Program-made: the position numbers and the translations under genes
In this document: one piece after another, positions 19,112 to 30,287 of the stretch
Layout of the letters: the number at the start of each line of letters is the position of its first letter
Numbering within the stretch: position 1 is the stretch's first letter
Notes under the pieces: generated by a model
The model's database searches: none
What the model was told of the DNA's origin: nothing
Seen by the model: the letters and a program-made list of their open reading frames with translations, nothing else
DNA from: Snodgrassella sp.
GTDB lineage: Bacteria > Pseudomonadota > Gammaproteobacteria > Burkholderiales > Neisseriaceae
Length of the DNA stretch: 64,000 nt
Direction: 5' to 3'
Assembly (NCBI GenBank): GCA_024103515.1
Contig: JAGGIK010000002.1
Span: 1 to 64,000, forward strand

Positions 19112-19993
19112 ATGATGAATTATGCACTTGACGCATTGTGGTGGCGTCTAAAATCACCGGTAGTAAGAGATTTAGCATCAATACTGACTGCGCCCGCCCC
19201 ATGGCACTCATCAAATGAACTTCCGGTAGCACATTTATTGGGAGACGAAGGCTTCAAAAGGTTGTTGGAATTAGATGATAATCCATACTGTCTACTTGAT
19301 TTTTTAAACGACCAGCCATTTCATCATCATCGACTCGGCATCTACGCAGAACAATTACTTAACTTTTGGTTTCAGTTTGCACCACATACCGAGCTGATTC
19401 ATTCCAATCTAAAAATCATCAACTGCAGCCAAATTTTTGGTGCTGCCGATTTTGTAGTAAAAATCAACAATACTGCTTACCACATTGAACTCACTTGTAA
19501 ATATTATGGTGCGTCAAAACCAGATATATCTTCGTTAGTAGGTTTAGATCGCTTAGATAGATTAGAAAACAAAGTGGCCAAGTTAAAGCAACAACTGGCT
19601 TTAACAAATCATCCACAAACCATCGCTAAACTACAACAACTTAAGATTGAACTTACTCACCTTCAATGTGCCAGTATAGTCCGTGGCATGCTGTTCACAG
19701 AAAATATGCAGCCTTTCAGTCAACCTGAGATTAATCCTCTATGTTGGCAAGGGTACTGGACAGATAACTGGTTAAAATTACAATCGCAGTTAGACGTAAA
19801 TAAGAATAATCGTTTCTGGCTACATAATCGCTTGTCACTATTAGCTCCTGCTCGCATCCTTGCGCGCGATACCATTAATTTCGATCAAGTAAAGTATGTC
19901 AAACAAGGAATACTGGCTTTATTACAACAGCGAGAAGATGGTTATTGGCATGAGGTTCAACGCATCATGAAAATAAAGCATGACAAACATTAA
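19112..19993 (+). CDS. DUF1853 family protein
   Basis: A 293-aa cytoplasmic protein of the DUF1853 family. Typical blocks are LWWRLKSPVVRDLASIL at the N-terminus, LGIYAEQLLNFWF, and FGAADFVV followed by YHIELTCKYYG. The acidic and His/Glu residues in the last block recall nuclease-like folds, but no activity is established. A coiled region (LENKVAKLKQQLALTNH) lies in the middle. It probably shares a transcript with trmJ. Confidence 0.82.
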   Translation: MMNYALDALWWRLKSPVVRDLASILTAPAPWHSSNELPVAHLLGDEGFKRLLELDDNPYCLLDFLNDQPFHHHRLGIYAEQLLNFWFQFAPHTELIHSNLKIINCSQIFGAADFVVKINNTAYHIELTCKYYGASKPDISSLVGLDRLDRLENKVAKLKQQLALTNHPQTIAKLQQLKIELTHLQCASIVRGMLFTENMQPFSQPEINPLCWQGYWTDNWLKLQSQLDVNKNNRFWLHNRLSLLAPARILARDTINFDQVKYVKQGILALLQQREDGYWHEVQRIMKIKHDKH

Positions 19994-20165
19994 ATATAAT
20001 TAGCTTAAGAAATTCAGCATTACATAGGTTTTTAGAAGAGCTTATGGTAAAATTGCCATTTAATTTTTGTCTGTCTGTATCAGTAGCCGTATTATTCATA
20101 CACCAATCAAACATCTAAGATAGGCAAAATAGAAATTAATTAAACATCTAAATTAAGGGTTTACG

Positions 20166-21485
20166 ATGAGCGTAACGGTAGAAAAACTAGATAATTTGGA
20201 GCGTAAAGTTATTCTGTCTCTGAATTGGGATGATATTAGAGCAAAAGTTAATGCGCGGATGAAAGTTGCTCAGAAACGCGCCCGTGTTGATGGCTTTCGC
20301 CCAGGTAAAGCACCGTTAAAAATGATTGATGCCATGTATGGCTATGGTATTCGTGACGAAGTCTTAAACGAGATGACCCATAAAGCATTTGAAGAACTTA
20401 TCGTATCCGAAAAGCTGAAAGTTGCTGGTCTGAAAAGTCTATCAGCGCTGGAAGAAGCTGAGCAGGATGATGACAAAGTTTATAAAATTGCCGTGGTATT
20501 TGAAGAATATCCAGAAATTAAAATTGGCGATTTGGCTGCACAGGAAGTAACCAAAGTCAGCACAGAAATTGGCGAAGCTGAAATTGACAAAACGGTTGAA
20601 ATCCTCCGCCAACAGCGCACCCGTTTTAACCACGTTGATCGTGCAGCACAAAATAATGACCGTGTAATTATTGATTTCTGCGGTAAAATTGATGGTGAAG
20701 AATTTACCGGTGGTACTGCTGAAAATTACGCCTTCATGCTGGGTAAAGAGCAGATGTTGCCCGATTTTGAAGCAGGCGTTACCGGTATGAAAGAAAACGA
20801 AGTTAAAGAGGTAACTCTGACCTTCCCTGAAGACTATCAGAGTAAAGATATAGCTGGTAAAACAGCAATCTTCACCATTACCTTAAAAAACGTATCCGAA
20901 GCCGTATTACCAGAAGTCAATGAAGACTTTGCAAAATCTTTAGGTATTGAAGATGGTGACGTAACTAAAATGCGCGCCGAAATCAAAAAAAATGTGGAGC
21001 GTGAGGTTAACCGCCGCGTTAATGAAATGACTAAAGAAAGCACCATCAATGCTTTATTGGCTGCCACACCCATTGAAGTGCCTAGCACCATTGTAGCCGA
21101 AGAAGCCAAAAATCTATCTGAGCGCATGAAAGAAAACTTTGCAGCACAAGGAATGGATAACAAAGACTTGAATCTTCCTTTAGAAATGTTCAATGAACAA
21201 GCCAAACGCCGTGTTAGCATCAGCTTGGCTATGGGGGAACTGGTACGTGAGCAGAAACTAGAACCAACCGAAGAGCAGATCAAAAAAATTGTCACCGAAT
21301 TCGCTGACAGCTATGAAGATCCTCAAGAGGTAATTGACTGGTATTATAGCGATAGAAAAAACCTTCAAGGTCCGACATCACTGGCTATTGAACAAAACGT
21401 GGTTGATTATATTTTGAGTAAAGCAAAAGTGACTGAAAAATCAATTTCTTTTGATGAAGTAATGGGTCAGCAAGTTCAAGCTTAA
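20166..21485 (+). CDS. tig: trigger factor, ribosome-associated chaperone
   Basis: A 439-aa chaperone and peptidyl-prolyl isomerase that binds the ribosome exit tunnel. The N-terminal ribosome-binding loop carries the signature VDGFRPGKAP (GFRxGKxP). An FKBP domain (about 150-245) includes DRVIIDFCGKIDGEEFTGG, and the C-terminal helical chaperone domain is complete. It lies 86 bases upstream of clpP, the usual tig-clpP order, with a hairpin between them. Confidence 0.97.
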   Translation: MSVTVEKLDNLERKVILSLNWDDIRAKVNARMKVAQKRARVDGFRPGKAPLKMIDAMYGYGIRDEVLNEMTHKAFEELIVSEKLKVAGLKSLSALEEAEQDDDKVYKIAVVFEEYPEIKIGDLAAQEVTKVSTEIGEAEIDKTVEILRQQRTRFNHVDRAAQNNDRVIIDFCGKIDGEEFTGGTAENYAFMLGKEQMLPDFEAGVTGMKENEVKEVTLTFPEDYQSKDIAGKTAIFTITLKNVSEAVLPEVNEDFAKSLGIEDGDVTKMRAEIKKNVEREVNRRVNEMTKESTINALLAATPIEVPSTIVAEEAKNLSERMKENFAAQGMDNKDLNLPLEMFNEQAKRRVSISLAMGELVREQKLEPTEEQIKKIVTEFADSYEDPQEVIDWYYSDRKNLQGPTSLAIEQNVVDYILSKAKVTEKSISFDEVMGQQVQA

Positions 21486-21510
21486 GCTTATGAGACGTTT
21501 TAAATAACTT

Positions 21511-21549
21511 GAAAGCACCAAAGTACACTAGTTGCTGTGGTGCTTTTTA
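21511..21549 (+). terminator. hairpin between tig and clpP
   Basis: AAGCACCA and TGGTGCTT form a stem with a 17-base loop followed by TTTTTATTTT. It lies just upstream of the clpP ribosome binding site, so it may act as a partial terminator or attenuator. Confidence 0.6.
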
Positions 21550-21569
21550 TTTTGATTAAGGATAAATCC

Positions 21570-22181
21570 ATGTCAAGAATTGAAAGTCTGGGTTTGGTAC
21601 CCATGGTAGTAGAACAAAGCGGGCGCGGCGAGCGAGCATATGATATCTATTCACGCTTGTTAAAGGAACGTATCGTATTTATGGTGGGACCAGTAACCGA
21701 TGAAACAGCCAATCTGGTTGTTGCACAATTATTGTTTCTTGAAAGTGAAAATCCAGATAAAGATATTTCTCTATATATTAACTCCCCAGGTGGTTCTGTT
21801 ACCGCTGGCATGTCTATCTTTGATACCATGAATTTCATCAAACCAGATGTCGCAACCTTATGTTTAGGACAGGCAGCAAGTATGGGTGCATTTTTATTAT
21901 CGGCAGGTACTAAAGGTAAACGCTTCGCTTTGCCTAATAGTCGAGTGATGATTCATCAACCTTTAATTAGCGGAGGTTTGGGCGGTCAAGCATCAGATAT
22001 TGAAATTCATGCACGTGAGTTATTAAAACTAAAAAAACAACTAAACGAACATCTAGCCAAACATACGGGTCAACAACTAGCACAGATTGAAAAAGATACT
22101 GATCGCGATAATTTTATGTCTGCAGATGAAGCAAAAGCTTATGGACTCATCGACGAAGTTCTGATCCAACGGGTTAAATAA
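21570..22181 (+). CDS. clpP: ATP-dependent Clp protease proteolytic subunit
   Basis: Serine protease of 203 aa, forming the tetradecameric barrel that works with ClpX or ClpA. Catalytic residues are visible: Ser in [11 protein letters not shown], His in RVMIHQPL, and Asp in TDRDNFMS. I chose the ATG at 21570 ([16 protein letters not shown]), which follows AAGGATAAATCC; the longer frame from 21537 begins inside the hairpin. Most of the protein matches the family closely. clpX is not in the window. Confidence 0.96.
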   Translation: MSRIESLGLVPMVVEQSGRGERAYDIYSRLLKERIVFMVGPVTDETANLVVAQLLFLESENPDKDISLYINSPGGSVTAGMSIFDTMNFIKPDVATLCLGQAASMGAFLLSAGTKGKRFALPNSRVMIHQPLISGGLGGQASDIEIHARELLKLKKQLNEHLAKHTGQQLAQIEKDTDRDNFMSADEAKAYGLIDEVLIQRVK

Positions 22182-22221
22182 GTTCTGCCTAGAAAATATA
22201 TTTACCATCCGAACTGAAATA

Positions 22222-22256
22222 CAAAAAATCGAAACAGCCTTGTTTCGATTTTTTCC
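22222..22256 (+). terminator. Rho-independent terminator of clpP
   Basis: AAAAAATCGAAACA and TGTTTCGATTTTTT form a strong stem around a four-base loop, 40 bases past the clpP stop. Confidence 0.85.
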
Positions 22257-22637
22257 GTTTTAATGAAAGTTAATATTGATTATTCAAGCTGAAATAAATA
22301 TTAACTATAGGCTAAAGGTTCATTTATAGGTCAGTAACTTTTATTTCAACTTAAATAATAATTTAACCTTACATCTTGATACAAAAACTTATCCGCTTAG
22401 AAAATTGCTGACAACAATAATATACCTATTCTCTGCATCAATGCCATGGGATATAACTTTATCAGTTCAATTAACTTATAATAATCCATTTTCTAACGAA
22501 TTATTATCAACCATTAAATATTTAGAATGAAGTTAAGACAATCTCGGAGAACCAAACCATTAACAATATGTACTAAATATCAAAAAGCAATTAAATTGTT
22601 TATCTGTAATGCAAATTTTATAAATAGATCGCCAAAA
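22257..22637. other. gene-less region between convergent clpP and rodA
   Basis: About 380 bases of AT-rich sequence between two genes that end here. No open frame, RNA gene or clear hairpin beyond the clpP terminator. Confidence 0.5.
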
Positions 22638-23744
22638 TTATTTGCGCCGTTGATTGCCGATGCCCATTAGCATCGCTAGAATCACCATCACCGATAATGT
22701 AGCCGTCCCCCCATAACTCACTAGGGGCAATGGTACACCGACTACCGGTAAAATCCCACATACCATACCCATATTAACAAAAGCATAACAAAACAAAGTC
22801 AGCGTCAAAGCGCCAGCCAATGTACGGCAATATAAAGTAGGAGCTTTAAAAGTGATATAAAGTCCACGCATTAAAATAAAAGTGTATACCGATACCAGCA
22901 ATATATTGCCAATTAATCCGAATTCCTCACCAAATACTGCAAAAATAAAGTCTGTGGTTGATTCCGGGATATAATCAAGATGGGTTTGCGACCCTTCTAG
23001 CCATCCTTTTCCCCAAAGACCTCCTGAACCGATTGCGGTCATTGATTGCAAAATATGATAGCCGGCTCCCAGTCGATCTTTGGTTGGATCTAGCAAGGTC
23101 ATTACGCGCATACGCTGGTAATCATGCATACCATAATTCCAGAGTAGAGGGAGCATGGCCAGAAAAGCAATAATAGCACTGATAATAACCTTCCATGGTA
23201 AACCGGCAAAGAAGATTACAAATAGACCGGATGCCATTATTAATGTTGCTGTTCCTAAATCAGGTTGCTTTAGGATCAATGCCACAGGGATAAAAATTAG
23301 AATAAAAGCAATTATATAATGATACCATCGAATATTTGTTTCATTTTTTTGGAAAAACCAAGCTATTAGCATGGGGACGGCAATTTTCATAATTTCTGAG
23401 GGTTGTATACGCGCAATACCAATGTTTAACCACCGCGTTGAACCATTAACAGTAATCCCAGCAAAATGCACGCCAATCAGTAACAATACCCCAAAAACAT
23501 ACAGAGGTAATGCAAAATTACTGAGAATCTGAGGCGGTGTTCGAGCAATTAGCCACAACAAAATAAAACTCAGAATTGTATGCAACGTCTTATTTTCTAA
23601 CTGTCCAAAATCCTGACCATCAGCTGAATAAAGTAAAAATAAACTCATGACATAGATAATCAGCATGGCATAAAATATCCATACATCCATTGGTGCCCAA
23701 AGCTTATGCCATAGTCGTCTAAACCAATTTTGTTGATTTCTCAT
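22638..23744 (-). CDS. rodA: rod shape-determining protein RodA, peptidoglycan glycosyltransferase
   Basis: SEDS-family enzyme of 368 aa that polymerises glycan strands of lateral-wall peptidoglycan with PBP2. About ten membrane helices. Family blocks are GSTRWLNIGIARIQPSEIMK, KQPDLGTATLI, a large loop with HILQSMTAIGSGGLWGKGW, and VGVPLPLVSYGGTA near the end. The conserved Asp of the SEDS active site lies in WLEGSQTHLDYIPESTTDFI. Its start overlaps the mrdA stop (ATGA), so the partners are co-translated. Confidence 0.95.
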   Translation of the reverse strand: MRNQQNWFRRLWHKLWAPMDVWIFYAMLIIYVMSLFLLYSADGQDFGQLENKTLHTILSFILLWLIARTPPQILSNFALPLYVFGVLLLIGVHFAGITVNGSTRWLNIGIARIQPSEIMKIAVPMLIAWFFQKNETNIRWYHYIIAFILIFIPVALILKQPDLGTATLIMASGLFVIFFAGLPWKVIISAIIAFLAMLPLLWNYGMHDYQRMRVMTLLDPTKDRLGAGYHILQSMTAIGSGGLWGKGWLEGSQTHLDYIPESTTDFIFAVFGEEFGLIGNILLVSVYTFILMRGLYITFKAPTLYCRTLAGALTLTLFCYAFVNMGMVCGILPVVGVPLPLVSYGGTATLSVMVILAMLMGIGNQRRK

Positions 23745-25792
23745 TGCGTTTCCTGCATATCGGGTTGAGGACGATAAGCGCGCAATAGTGGTGGAATAGT
23801 GGCTTGATTATGTCCATTAAATTGCCGTGCATCCATCGTAGCATTATTATTTAAATCATTCGAAAGCAAATCAGAAGAATAATGCGGTTCTGACGCTTGT
23901 GGTAAATTTTTCAATTTTAACAGATAAAAATCTGCCAGTTGACGTGCCAGAGGAGCTGCTGTAGCACCCCAGCCATTGTTTTCCAGAATCACTGCGATAG
24001 CAATTTGTGGTTTTTCTAATGGTGCAAAAGCAATAAACCAAGCATGGTCTCGCAACTGCAATCTTAAGGAAGCTGCATTGTAACGTGCACCTTGCTTAAT
24101 TTGCACAACCTGAGCCGTACCAGTTTTACCTCCCATAGTATAAGCAAGTCCTGATCCGATTGAGGAAGCTGTCCCGCCCGGTTTTAACACTTTTTGCATG
24201 GCATGCTTAACATATTCAAAATTACTGTATTGAAACGGCACTTTCCTTACCGGCTGAGGATCAATTAAAATCTTTTTCTGGGTATTATGATCCAACAACG
24301 CCTGCACAAGATGGGGGCGGTAAACCACGCCATCATTAGCTAAAATAGCTGTTGCAAAAGCTATTTGTAAAGGAGTATAGGCATTATACCCTTGCCCAAT
24401 AGCCATACTGACACTATCAGCTGGTTGCCAAATTCTGGCAGCCGGTTTTGATTTTGCAAATCTTTTTGCTTTCCATTCCCGAGTCGGCAAAACTCCGGCA
24501 TATTCATGATTCAGATCAATACCTGTTTGTCTACCTAAATTGAACTGGGCAAGGTAAGGCGAGATTGTATCAACACCCATTTCATAACCGAGCCGATAAA
24601 AAAAAGTATCAGAAGACACCTGAATAGCTTTACTCAGATCAGCAGAACCATGCCCACCTCGCGCCGCATCTCGAAATTGATGAGTGGAACCCGGAATACT
24701 CCATGCACCTGGAGCCGGTAAAACAGTACTTTGGGTTAACTTACCACTTTCCAATGCAGCCATGGCCATAAATGGTTTAAAGGTTGAACCGGGTGGATAC
24801 ATACCTTGAGTTGCACGATTAAGCAGTGGATGGCGCCAGTCCTCATTGAGACTTTTCCATGTTTCTGTATCAATGCCATCAATAAATAGGTTAGGGTTGT
24901 AACTGGGCTTAGATACCATCGCGAGAATGGCACCAGTCTGCGGATTAATCGCCACTAATGCACCACGTTTATCACCCATCAACCGGTCAGCTTCCTGCTG
25001 GACGCGAATATCTAATCCCAAACGCAATGTCTGCCCCGGTACTGCAGCAACGGTTTTAATTGTACGTACAATATGCCCTTGAGCATCTTTTTCGACTTCC
25101 CGATAGCCGGGAATACCGTGTAACTGACGCTCATAATAATCTTCCAATCCCATTTTACCGATATGTGTACTACCACGATAAAGAGAAGTCAGATTATTCT
25201 TATCAAGAGATGCCATATCTCTGTCACTGATGCGCCCAATATAGCCAATGATATGGGCAAGCAATTGACCATAAGGATAATCACGAAAAGTACGAGCATT
25301 GATTTCAACACCCGGAAAACGGTAAAGTACAGCCCCCAGTTTGCTCGCCTCTTCCATGGTCAGCTTTAGCTTTAAAGGTACTTTTTCATACGATCGATAA
25401 TCAGCTCTAAACTTTTTAAATCGTTTTAGATCCCCTGATGTAATGTCCACATATGCACGAAGAGCTTCAATAGTATCATCCAGCTTACCGGGGACTTCAT
25501 TAGGGATCACTTCCAAAGAATAGGCCGGATAATTATGCGCTAGAACCACGCCATTAGTATCTACAATTTCACCACGTATCGGTGGAGTTGGAATCAGTGA
25601 AATGCGGTTATTGGTGGCAGCCAAAACATACTCGTCATGCTTAATAACCTGTAAATATACAAAACGGGCAATCAGGATACTAAAGCAAGAAATAATTAGC
25701 ACAAAAGCAACAGCTATCCGCAGCCACAAATCTCCATTTTGGGCAGGTTTAGGCATACGTTTTTTCTTAGTTCGAAACTGCAATGCTTTCAT
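23741..25792 (-). CDS. mrdA: penicillin-binding protein 2 (elongasome transpeptidase)
   Basis: Class B PBP of 683 aa. One N-terminal membrane helix (about 25-48) is followed by the pedestal domain and the transpeptidase domain. Active-site motifs are STFK (in PGSTFKPFMAM), SSD (in QVSSDTFFY, the SxN position) and KTG (in GGKTGTAQV). The C-terminus (about 640-683) extends past the usual end as a low-complexity tail rich in Asn and Gln. It cross-links peptides in glycan made by RodA. It overlaps mreD upstream and rodA downstream by four bases each. Confidence 0.95.
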   Translation of the reverse strand: MKALQFRTKKKRMPKPAQNGDLWLRIAVAFVLIISCFSILIARFVYLQVIKHDEYVLAATNNRISLIPTPPIRGEIVDTNGVVLAHNYPAYSLEVIPNEVPGKLDDTIEALRAYVDITSGDLKRFKKFRADYRSYEKVPLKLKLTMEEASKLGAVLYRFPGVEINARTFRDYPYGQLLAHIIGYIGRISDRDMASLDKNNLTSLYRGSTHIGKMGLEDYYERQLHGIPGYREVEKDAQGHIVRTIKTVAAVPGQTLRLGLDIRVQQEADRLMGDKRGALVAINPQTGAILAMVSKPSYNPNLFIDGIDTETWKSLNEDWRHPLLNRATQGMYPPGSTFKPFMAMAALESGKLTQSTVLPAPGAWSIPGSTHQFRDAARGGHGSADLSKAIQVSSDTFFYRLGYEMGVDTISPYLAQFNLGRQTGIDLNHEYAGVLPTREWKAKRFAKSKPAARIWQPADSVSMAIGQGYNAYTPLQIAFATAILANDGVVYRPHLVQALLDHNTQKKILIDPQPVRKVPFQYSNFEYVKHAMQKVLKPGGTASSIGSGLAYTMGGKTGTAQVVQIKQGARYNAASLRLQLRDHAWFIAFAPLEKPQIAIAVILENNGWGATAAPLARQLADFYLLKLKNLPQASEPHYSSDLLSNDLNNNATMDARQFNGHNQATIPPLLRAYRPQPDMQETQ

Positions 25793-26286
25793 AGACGTCT
25801 GGAATAGGCTAAATAGAGCATAAACTTAGATATCAGTGGCCACAATAAGGCACTGATTACAGGTGAGATAAATAGACTCCATCCAGCAAAATGGTGACTG
25901 GCAAAAAAATGAACAATTACTAATATTACTATCATCAGCAATAAGCTGACAAAAATCAATAATGATTGATAACCATAAGAGTATCCGAGCATCTGCAAGC
26001 GATTTTGGTCAATTACGTATACTGCCGCCATCAATGCAAGTGCATGCTGTCCAAATGGCGAACCTGTACCGACGTCAACTATCAAACCTAGTATAAAGGC
26101 TACACCAATACCAACGTATTGTGGAAGAAACAAACTCCAGTAGATCACCATGATGGCAACAAACTCAGGGAAGCATCCTGCAATTGGTTGCGGCCAAGGG
26201 ATTATATCCAGAAATAGGGCAACCACTAGACTCAAAATAATATACCGTTTTTTGGTACGGCGATGCAGGCTATCTAATTCAGTCAT
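25789..26286 (-). CDS. mreD: rod shape-determining protein MreD
   Basis: Small inner-membrane protein of 165 aa with five or so hydrophobic helices. Family marks are WPQPIAGCFPEFVAIMVIYW near the N-terminus, then GIGVAFILGLIVDVGTGSPF and GQHALALMAAVYVI. It belongs to the MreBCD-RodA-PBP2 complex. It overlaps mreC by eight bases and mrdA by four, so translation is coupled. Confidence 0.93.
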   Translation of the reverse strand: MTELDSLHRRTKKRYIILSLVVALFLDIIPWPQPIAGCFPEFVAIMVIYWSLFLPQYVGIGVAFILGLIVDVGTGSPFGQHALALMAAVYVIDQNRLQMLGYSYGYQSLLIFVSLLLMIVILVIVHFFASHHFAGWSLFISPVISALLWPLISKFMLYLAYSRRL

Positions 26287-27172
26287 GACGAATAGAAGAG
26301 TTGTTAGTTACTGTAGTTTCACCAAAAGAAGAGGTATTCAGCGCTTTCTTTTGAGGTATGACTAAGACAAAATTGCTGTTACGTAGATGAGCAACGGGTT
26401 CAATTATTGCCCGATAATATGGTGAACCATTGCCATTTTGTGCTTGTTTGACAATGGCAATTGGTATGCCGGCAGGGTAGATGCTATCCATACCTGAAGT
26501 AACTAAAAGATCATTCGGCAATAAACTAGCATTGGCTGGGAAATAACGTAACTCAATACTACCGGACCGGCCATATATCAGTGTACGAACACCAGTACGC
26601 ATAACCATAGCAGGTATGACAGAATTAGCATTAGTAATCAAGGTAACTTCTGCACTAAAAGGTTGAACAGCCGTAATCTGGCCAATCAGCCCATTTTCAT
26701 CACTTACTGGATCGCCTTCCTTAATATGATGCTGACTACCCTTATCGATAATAAAGCGATCAGCTAAAGGGTTTGAAGCACTTGACACGATTTGAGCTAC
26801 TTGAGAATGAGTCAAAGCTGTTTTTTGTAACTCAGTTAACTGATCTAGCTTCGCAACAGATCTTAATTGCACATCCTGCAGATGTATGCGTACCTTTAAC
26901 TGGGCGTTCTGCTCTTTTAGCTGTTTATTATCCAAAATCAATTGTTGCTGACTTTTCAAAAGGATCAAGCCTTTGGAGATTGCATTAATGGGTTGCTGGG
27001 CAAGCCACTGCAATGGATACATAGCCGTAGCCAAATAAGTACGGGTTATTTTAACGGCGTTATAACGATTATCTAATAATAGCAAAGCCACCGCAACCAA
27101 AGACAAGACAATTAGCTTGCTCGTATTGCGAAGGCCACTGTTAACAAAATTTAAGGAGGGCTCAGCCATCAT
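26279..27172 (-). CDS. mreC: rod shape-determining protein MreC
   Basis: A 297-aa periplasmic protein with one N-terminal membrane helix (about 20-38), a coiled coil (about 68-105, LILLKSQQQLILDNKQLKEQ and following) and a beta-rich C-terminal domain. The block RFIIDKGSQHHIKEGDPVSD followed by GLIGQI is the family hallmark. It activates PBP2 and RodA. It starts 27 bases after mreB. An ATG one codon later is an equally possible start. Confidence 0.94.
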   Translation of the reverse strand: MMAEPSLNFVNSGLRNTSKLIVLSLVAVALLLLDNRYNAVKITRTYLATAMYPLQWLAQQPINAISKGLILLKSQQQLILDNKQLKEQNAQLKVRIHLQDVQLRSVAKLDQLTELQKTALTHSQVAQIVSSASNPLADRFIIDKGSQHHIKEGDPVSDENGLIGQITAVQPFSAEVTLITNANSVIPAMVMRTGVRTLIYGRSGSIELRYFPANASLLPNDLLVTSGMDSIYPAGIPIAIVKQAQNGNGSPYYRAIIEPVAHLRNSNFVLVIPQKKALNTSSFGETTVTNNSSIRHD

Positions 27173-27199
27173 TAATTACATTAGATGAACAAACAAAAT

Positions 27200-28246
<1,047 letters not shown>

Positions 28247-28425
28247 CTAAATGAGCTTTTAAATTATATTCGGTAAAATAACAGTACTGCTTATTGACTG
28301 CAAAAATCAGTCCGCCAAAAAATGGGGAATTCGGTTATAATTCGATACAAGTATAATAACCAAATCAGAACGCGCAATGATACCGCAGTTTGCCCGTTTT
28401 GCTAAATTAAATTTAAGGATTTTTG

Positions 28426-28713
28426 ATGGCTTTAACTTTAGATGATGTTGATAAACTTGAGCGTCTATCACGCTTGGATCTGTCAGAAGCAGAGCGTAGC
28501 AGTATGCTTTTTGAACTTAACCACATTTTCGAGCTAGTTGAAAAAATGCAAGGTGTCGATACAGATGGAATAGAACCTATGGCACATCCGCATGAACTAG
28601 CTTTACGAATGCGTTCAGATTCTGTAACCGAAACTGATCAGCATTCTGCATTACAAGTTTGCGCTCCTCTGGTAAATAAAGATCTCTATCTGGTTCCCAA
28701 AGTTATCGAATAA
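28426..28713 (+). CDS. gatC: Asp/Glu-tRNA amidotransferase subunit C
   Basis: A 95-aa linker subunit of GatCAB that wraps around GatA and GatB. The start is MALTLDDVDKLERLSRL; I took the ATG at 28426, which follows TTAAGGATTTTTG, rather than the TTG one codon earlier. Typical blocks are FELNHIFELVEKMQGVDTDG, EPMAHP and the final PLVNKDLYLVPKVIE. First gene of gatCAB. Confidence 0.95.
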   Translation: MALTLDDVDKLERLSRLDLSEAERSSMLFELNHIFELVEKMQGVDTDGIEPMAHPHELALRMRSDSVTETDQHSALQVCAPLVNKDLYLVPKVIE

Positions 28714-28799
28714 AATCCCATCCGACATAGCGTTCGCATAACAACAGAATAGAGTTAACCGATAATCAGTCTTCTGAAATTCCCAAATTAAACAATATT

Positions 28800-30257
28800 A
28801 TGCCAAAGAACTATACTTTAAAACAATGCAGTCAATTATTACAATCTAAACAGATTTCTGCAAGCGAATTGGCTCAAGAATATCTGAACTCAATTGAACA
28901 AAATAATTCTAGCCTTAATGGTTACATTACTCTAAATAAAGAACAAACCATAGCAGAAGCGAAAGCGGCCGATGCCATACTTGCTCAAGGTAGTGCAAAT
29001 GCACTGACAGGCGTACCCATTGCTTATAAAGACATCTTTTGTCAGCAAGGCTGGCGCAGTGCCTGCTCTAGTAAAATGCTAGACAACTTTACTGCCCCTT
29101 ACACAGCTACAGTAGTTCAGAATTTACTTGATGTTGGCATGGTAACACTAGGAAGGACCAATATGGATGAATTTGCCATGGGTTCGACTACTGAATCTTC
29201 TTTCTACGGTGTTACTCATAACCCATGGCAACATCAGCATGTTCCGGGCGGATCTTCTGGAGGTTCAGCAGCCGTAGTGGCAGCTCGCATGGCTCCCGCT
29301 GCACTGGGTTCGGATACTGGTGGTTCAATCCGTCAGCCAGCTTCACATTGTGGCATTACTGGATTGAAACCGACCTATGGCATTGTTAGCCGGTTTGGAA
29401 TGGTTGCTTATGCATCCAGTTTTGATCAGGCAGGACCAATGGCTCAGACTGCGGAAGATTGTGCGTTATTATTAAATGCCATGGCTAGCTTTGATCAACG
29501 TGATTCTACTAGCATCGAACGTCAGCAAGAAGACTATACTCGAGATTTGCACCTTGCTTTGAATGGTTTAAGAGTCGGATTACCTAAAGAATTTTTTGGC
29601 GAAGGCCTGTCTGCAGAAATTCGCAGCGCTATTGATAACGTAATTACTCTTCTTAAAGCACAAGGTGCAGTAATTACCGAAATTTCCCTACCGCATACTG
29701 AATTGTCCATACCCGCTTATTATGTACTGGCTTCCGCAGAAGCCAGTACAAACCTATCGCGCTATGATGGCGTCCGCTATGGCCACCGTGCCACTGAATT
29801 TGCCAACCTTGATGAAATGTACAGCAAAAGCAGAGCAGAAGGATTTGGCAACGAAGTCAAACGACGTATCATGATTGGCAGTTACGTATTATCTCATGGC
29901 TATTACGATGCCTATTACCTAAAAGCACAAAAATTACGTCGCTTAGTGGCCAACGATTTTCAGCAAGCACTGAATCAATGCGATATCATTTTATCGCCAG
30001 TAGCTCCTACTACCGCACCGGTTATAGGTAGTCATGATAAAGACCCTGTACAGATGTATTTATCCGATATTTATACCGTTTCCCTGAATCTTGCTGGGCT
30101 GCCAGGCATGTCAATTCCTGCTGGATTTGATAACAAGGGACTACCAATTGGCGTACAGCTGATTAGTAACTATTTTACAGAAAGTCGTCTGTTGGGTATT
30201 GCCCATCAGATTCAACAACATAGTGATTGGCATATCAAAACGCCATTTTCATCGTAA
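28800..30257 (+). CDS. gatA: Asp/Glu-tRNA amidotransferase subunit A
   Basis: Amidase of 485 aa that frees ammonia from glutamine for GatB. The Ser-cis-Ser-Lys triad is intact: Lys77 (IAYKDIF), Ser152 in PGGSSGGS, and Ser176 in DTGGSIRQP. The length is normal. The ATG at 28800 lacks a strong Shine-Dalgarno, but the next region is already conserved. It lies 86 bases after gatC. In this window it pairs with an apparently non-discriminating AspRS. Confidence 0.96.
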   Translation: MPKNYTLKQCSQLLQSKQISASELAQEYLNSIEQNNSSLNGYITLNKEQTIAEAKAADAILAQGSANALTGVPIAYKDIFCQQGWRSACSSKMLDNFTAPYTATVVQNLLDVGMVTLGRTNMDEFAMGSTTESSFYGVTHNPWQHQHVPGGSSGGSAAVVAARMAPAALGSDTGGSIRQPASHCGITGLKPTYGIVSRFGMVAYASSFDQAGPMAQTAEDCALLLNAMASFDQRDSTSIERQQEDYTRDLHLALNGLRVGLPKEFFGEGLSAEIRSAIDNVITLLKAQGAVITEISLPHTELSIPAYYVLASAEASTNLSRYDGVRYGHRATEFANLDEMYSKSRAEGFGNEVKRRIMIGSYVLSHGYYDAYYLKAQKLRRLVANDFQQALNQCDIILSPVAPTTAPVIGSHDKDPVQMYLSDIYTVSLNLAGLPGMSIPAGFDNKGLPIGVQLISNYFTESRLLGIAHQIQQHSDWHIKTPFSS

Positions 30258-30287
30258 CCGCCAGATTTTAAATTGAGAGAAAACAGA

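Noticed and set aside
28336..28357. Two TATAAT boxes upstream of gatC as promoters
   Set aside because: Both match the -10 consensus, but neither has an acceptable -35 at 16-18 bases.
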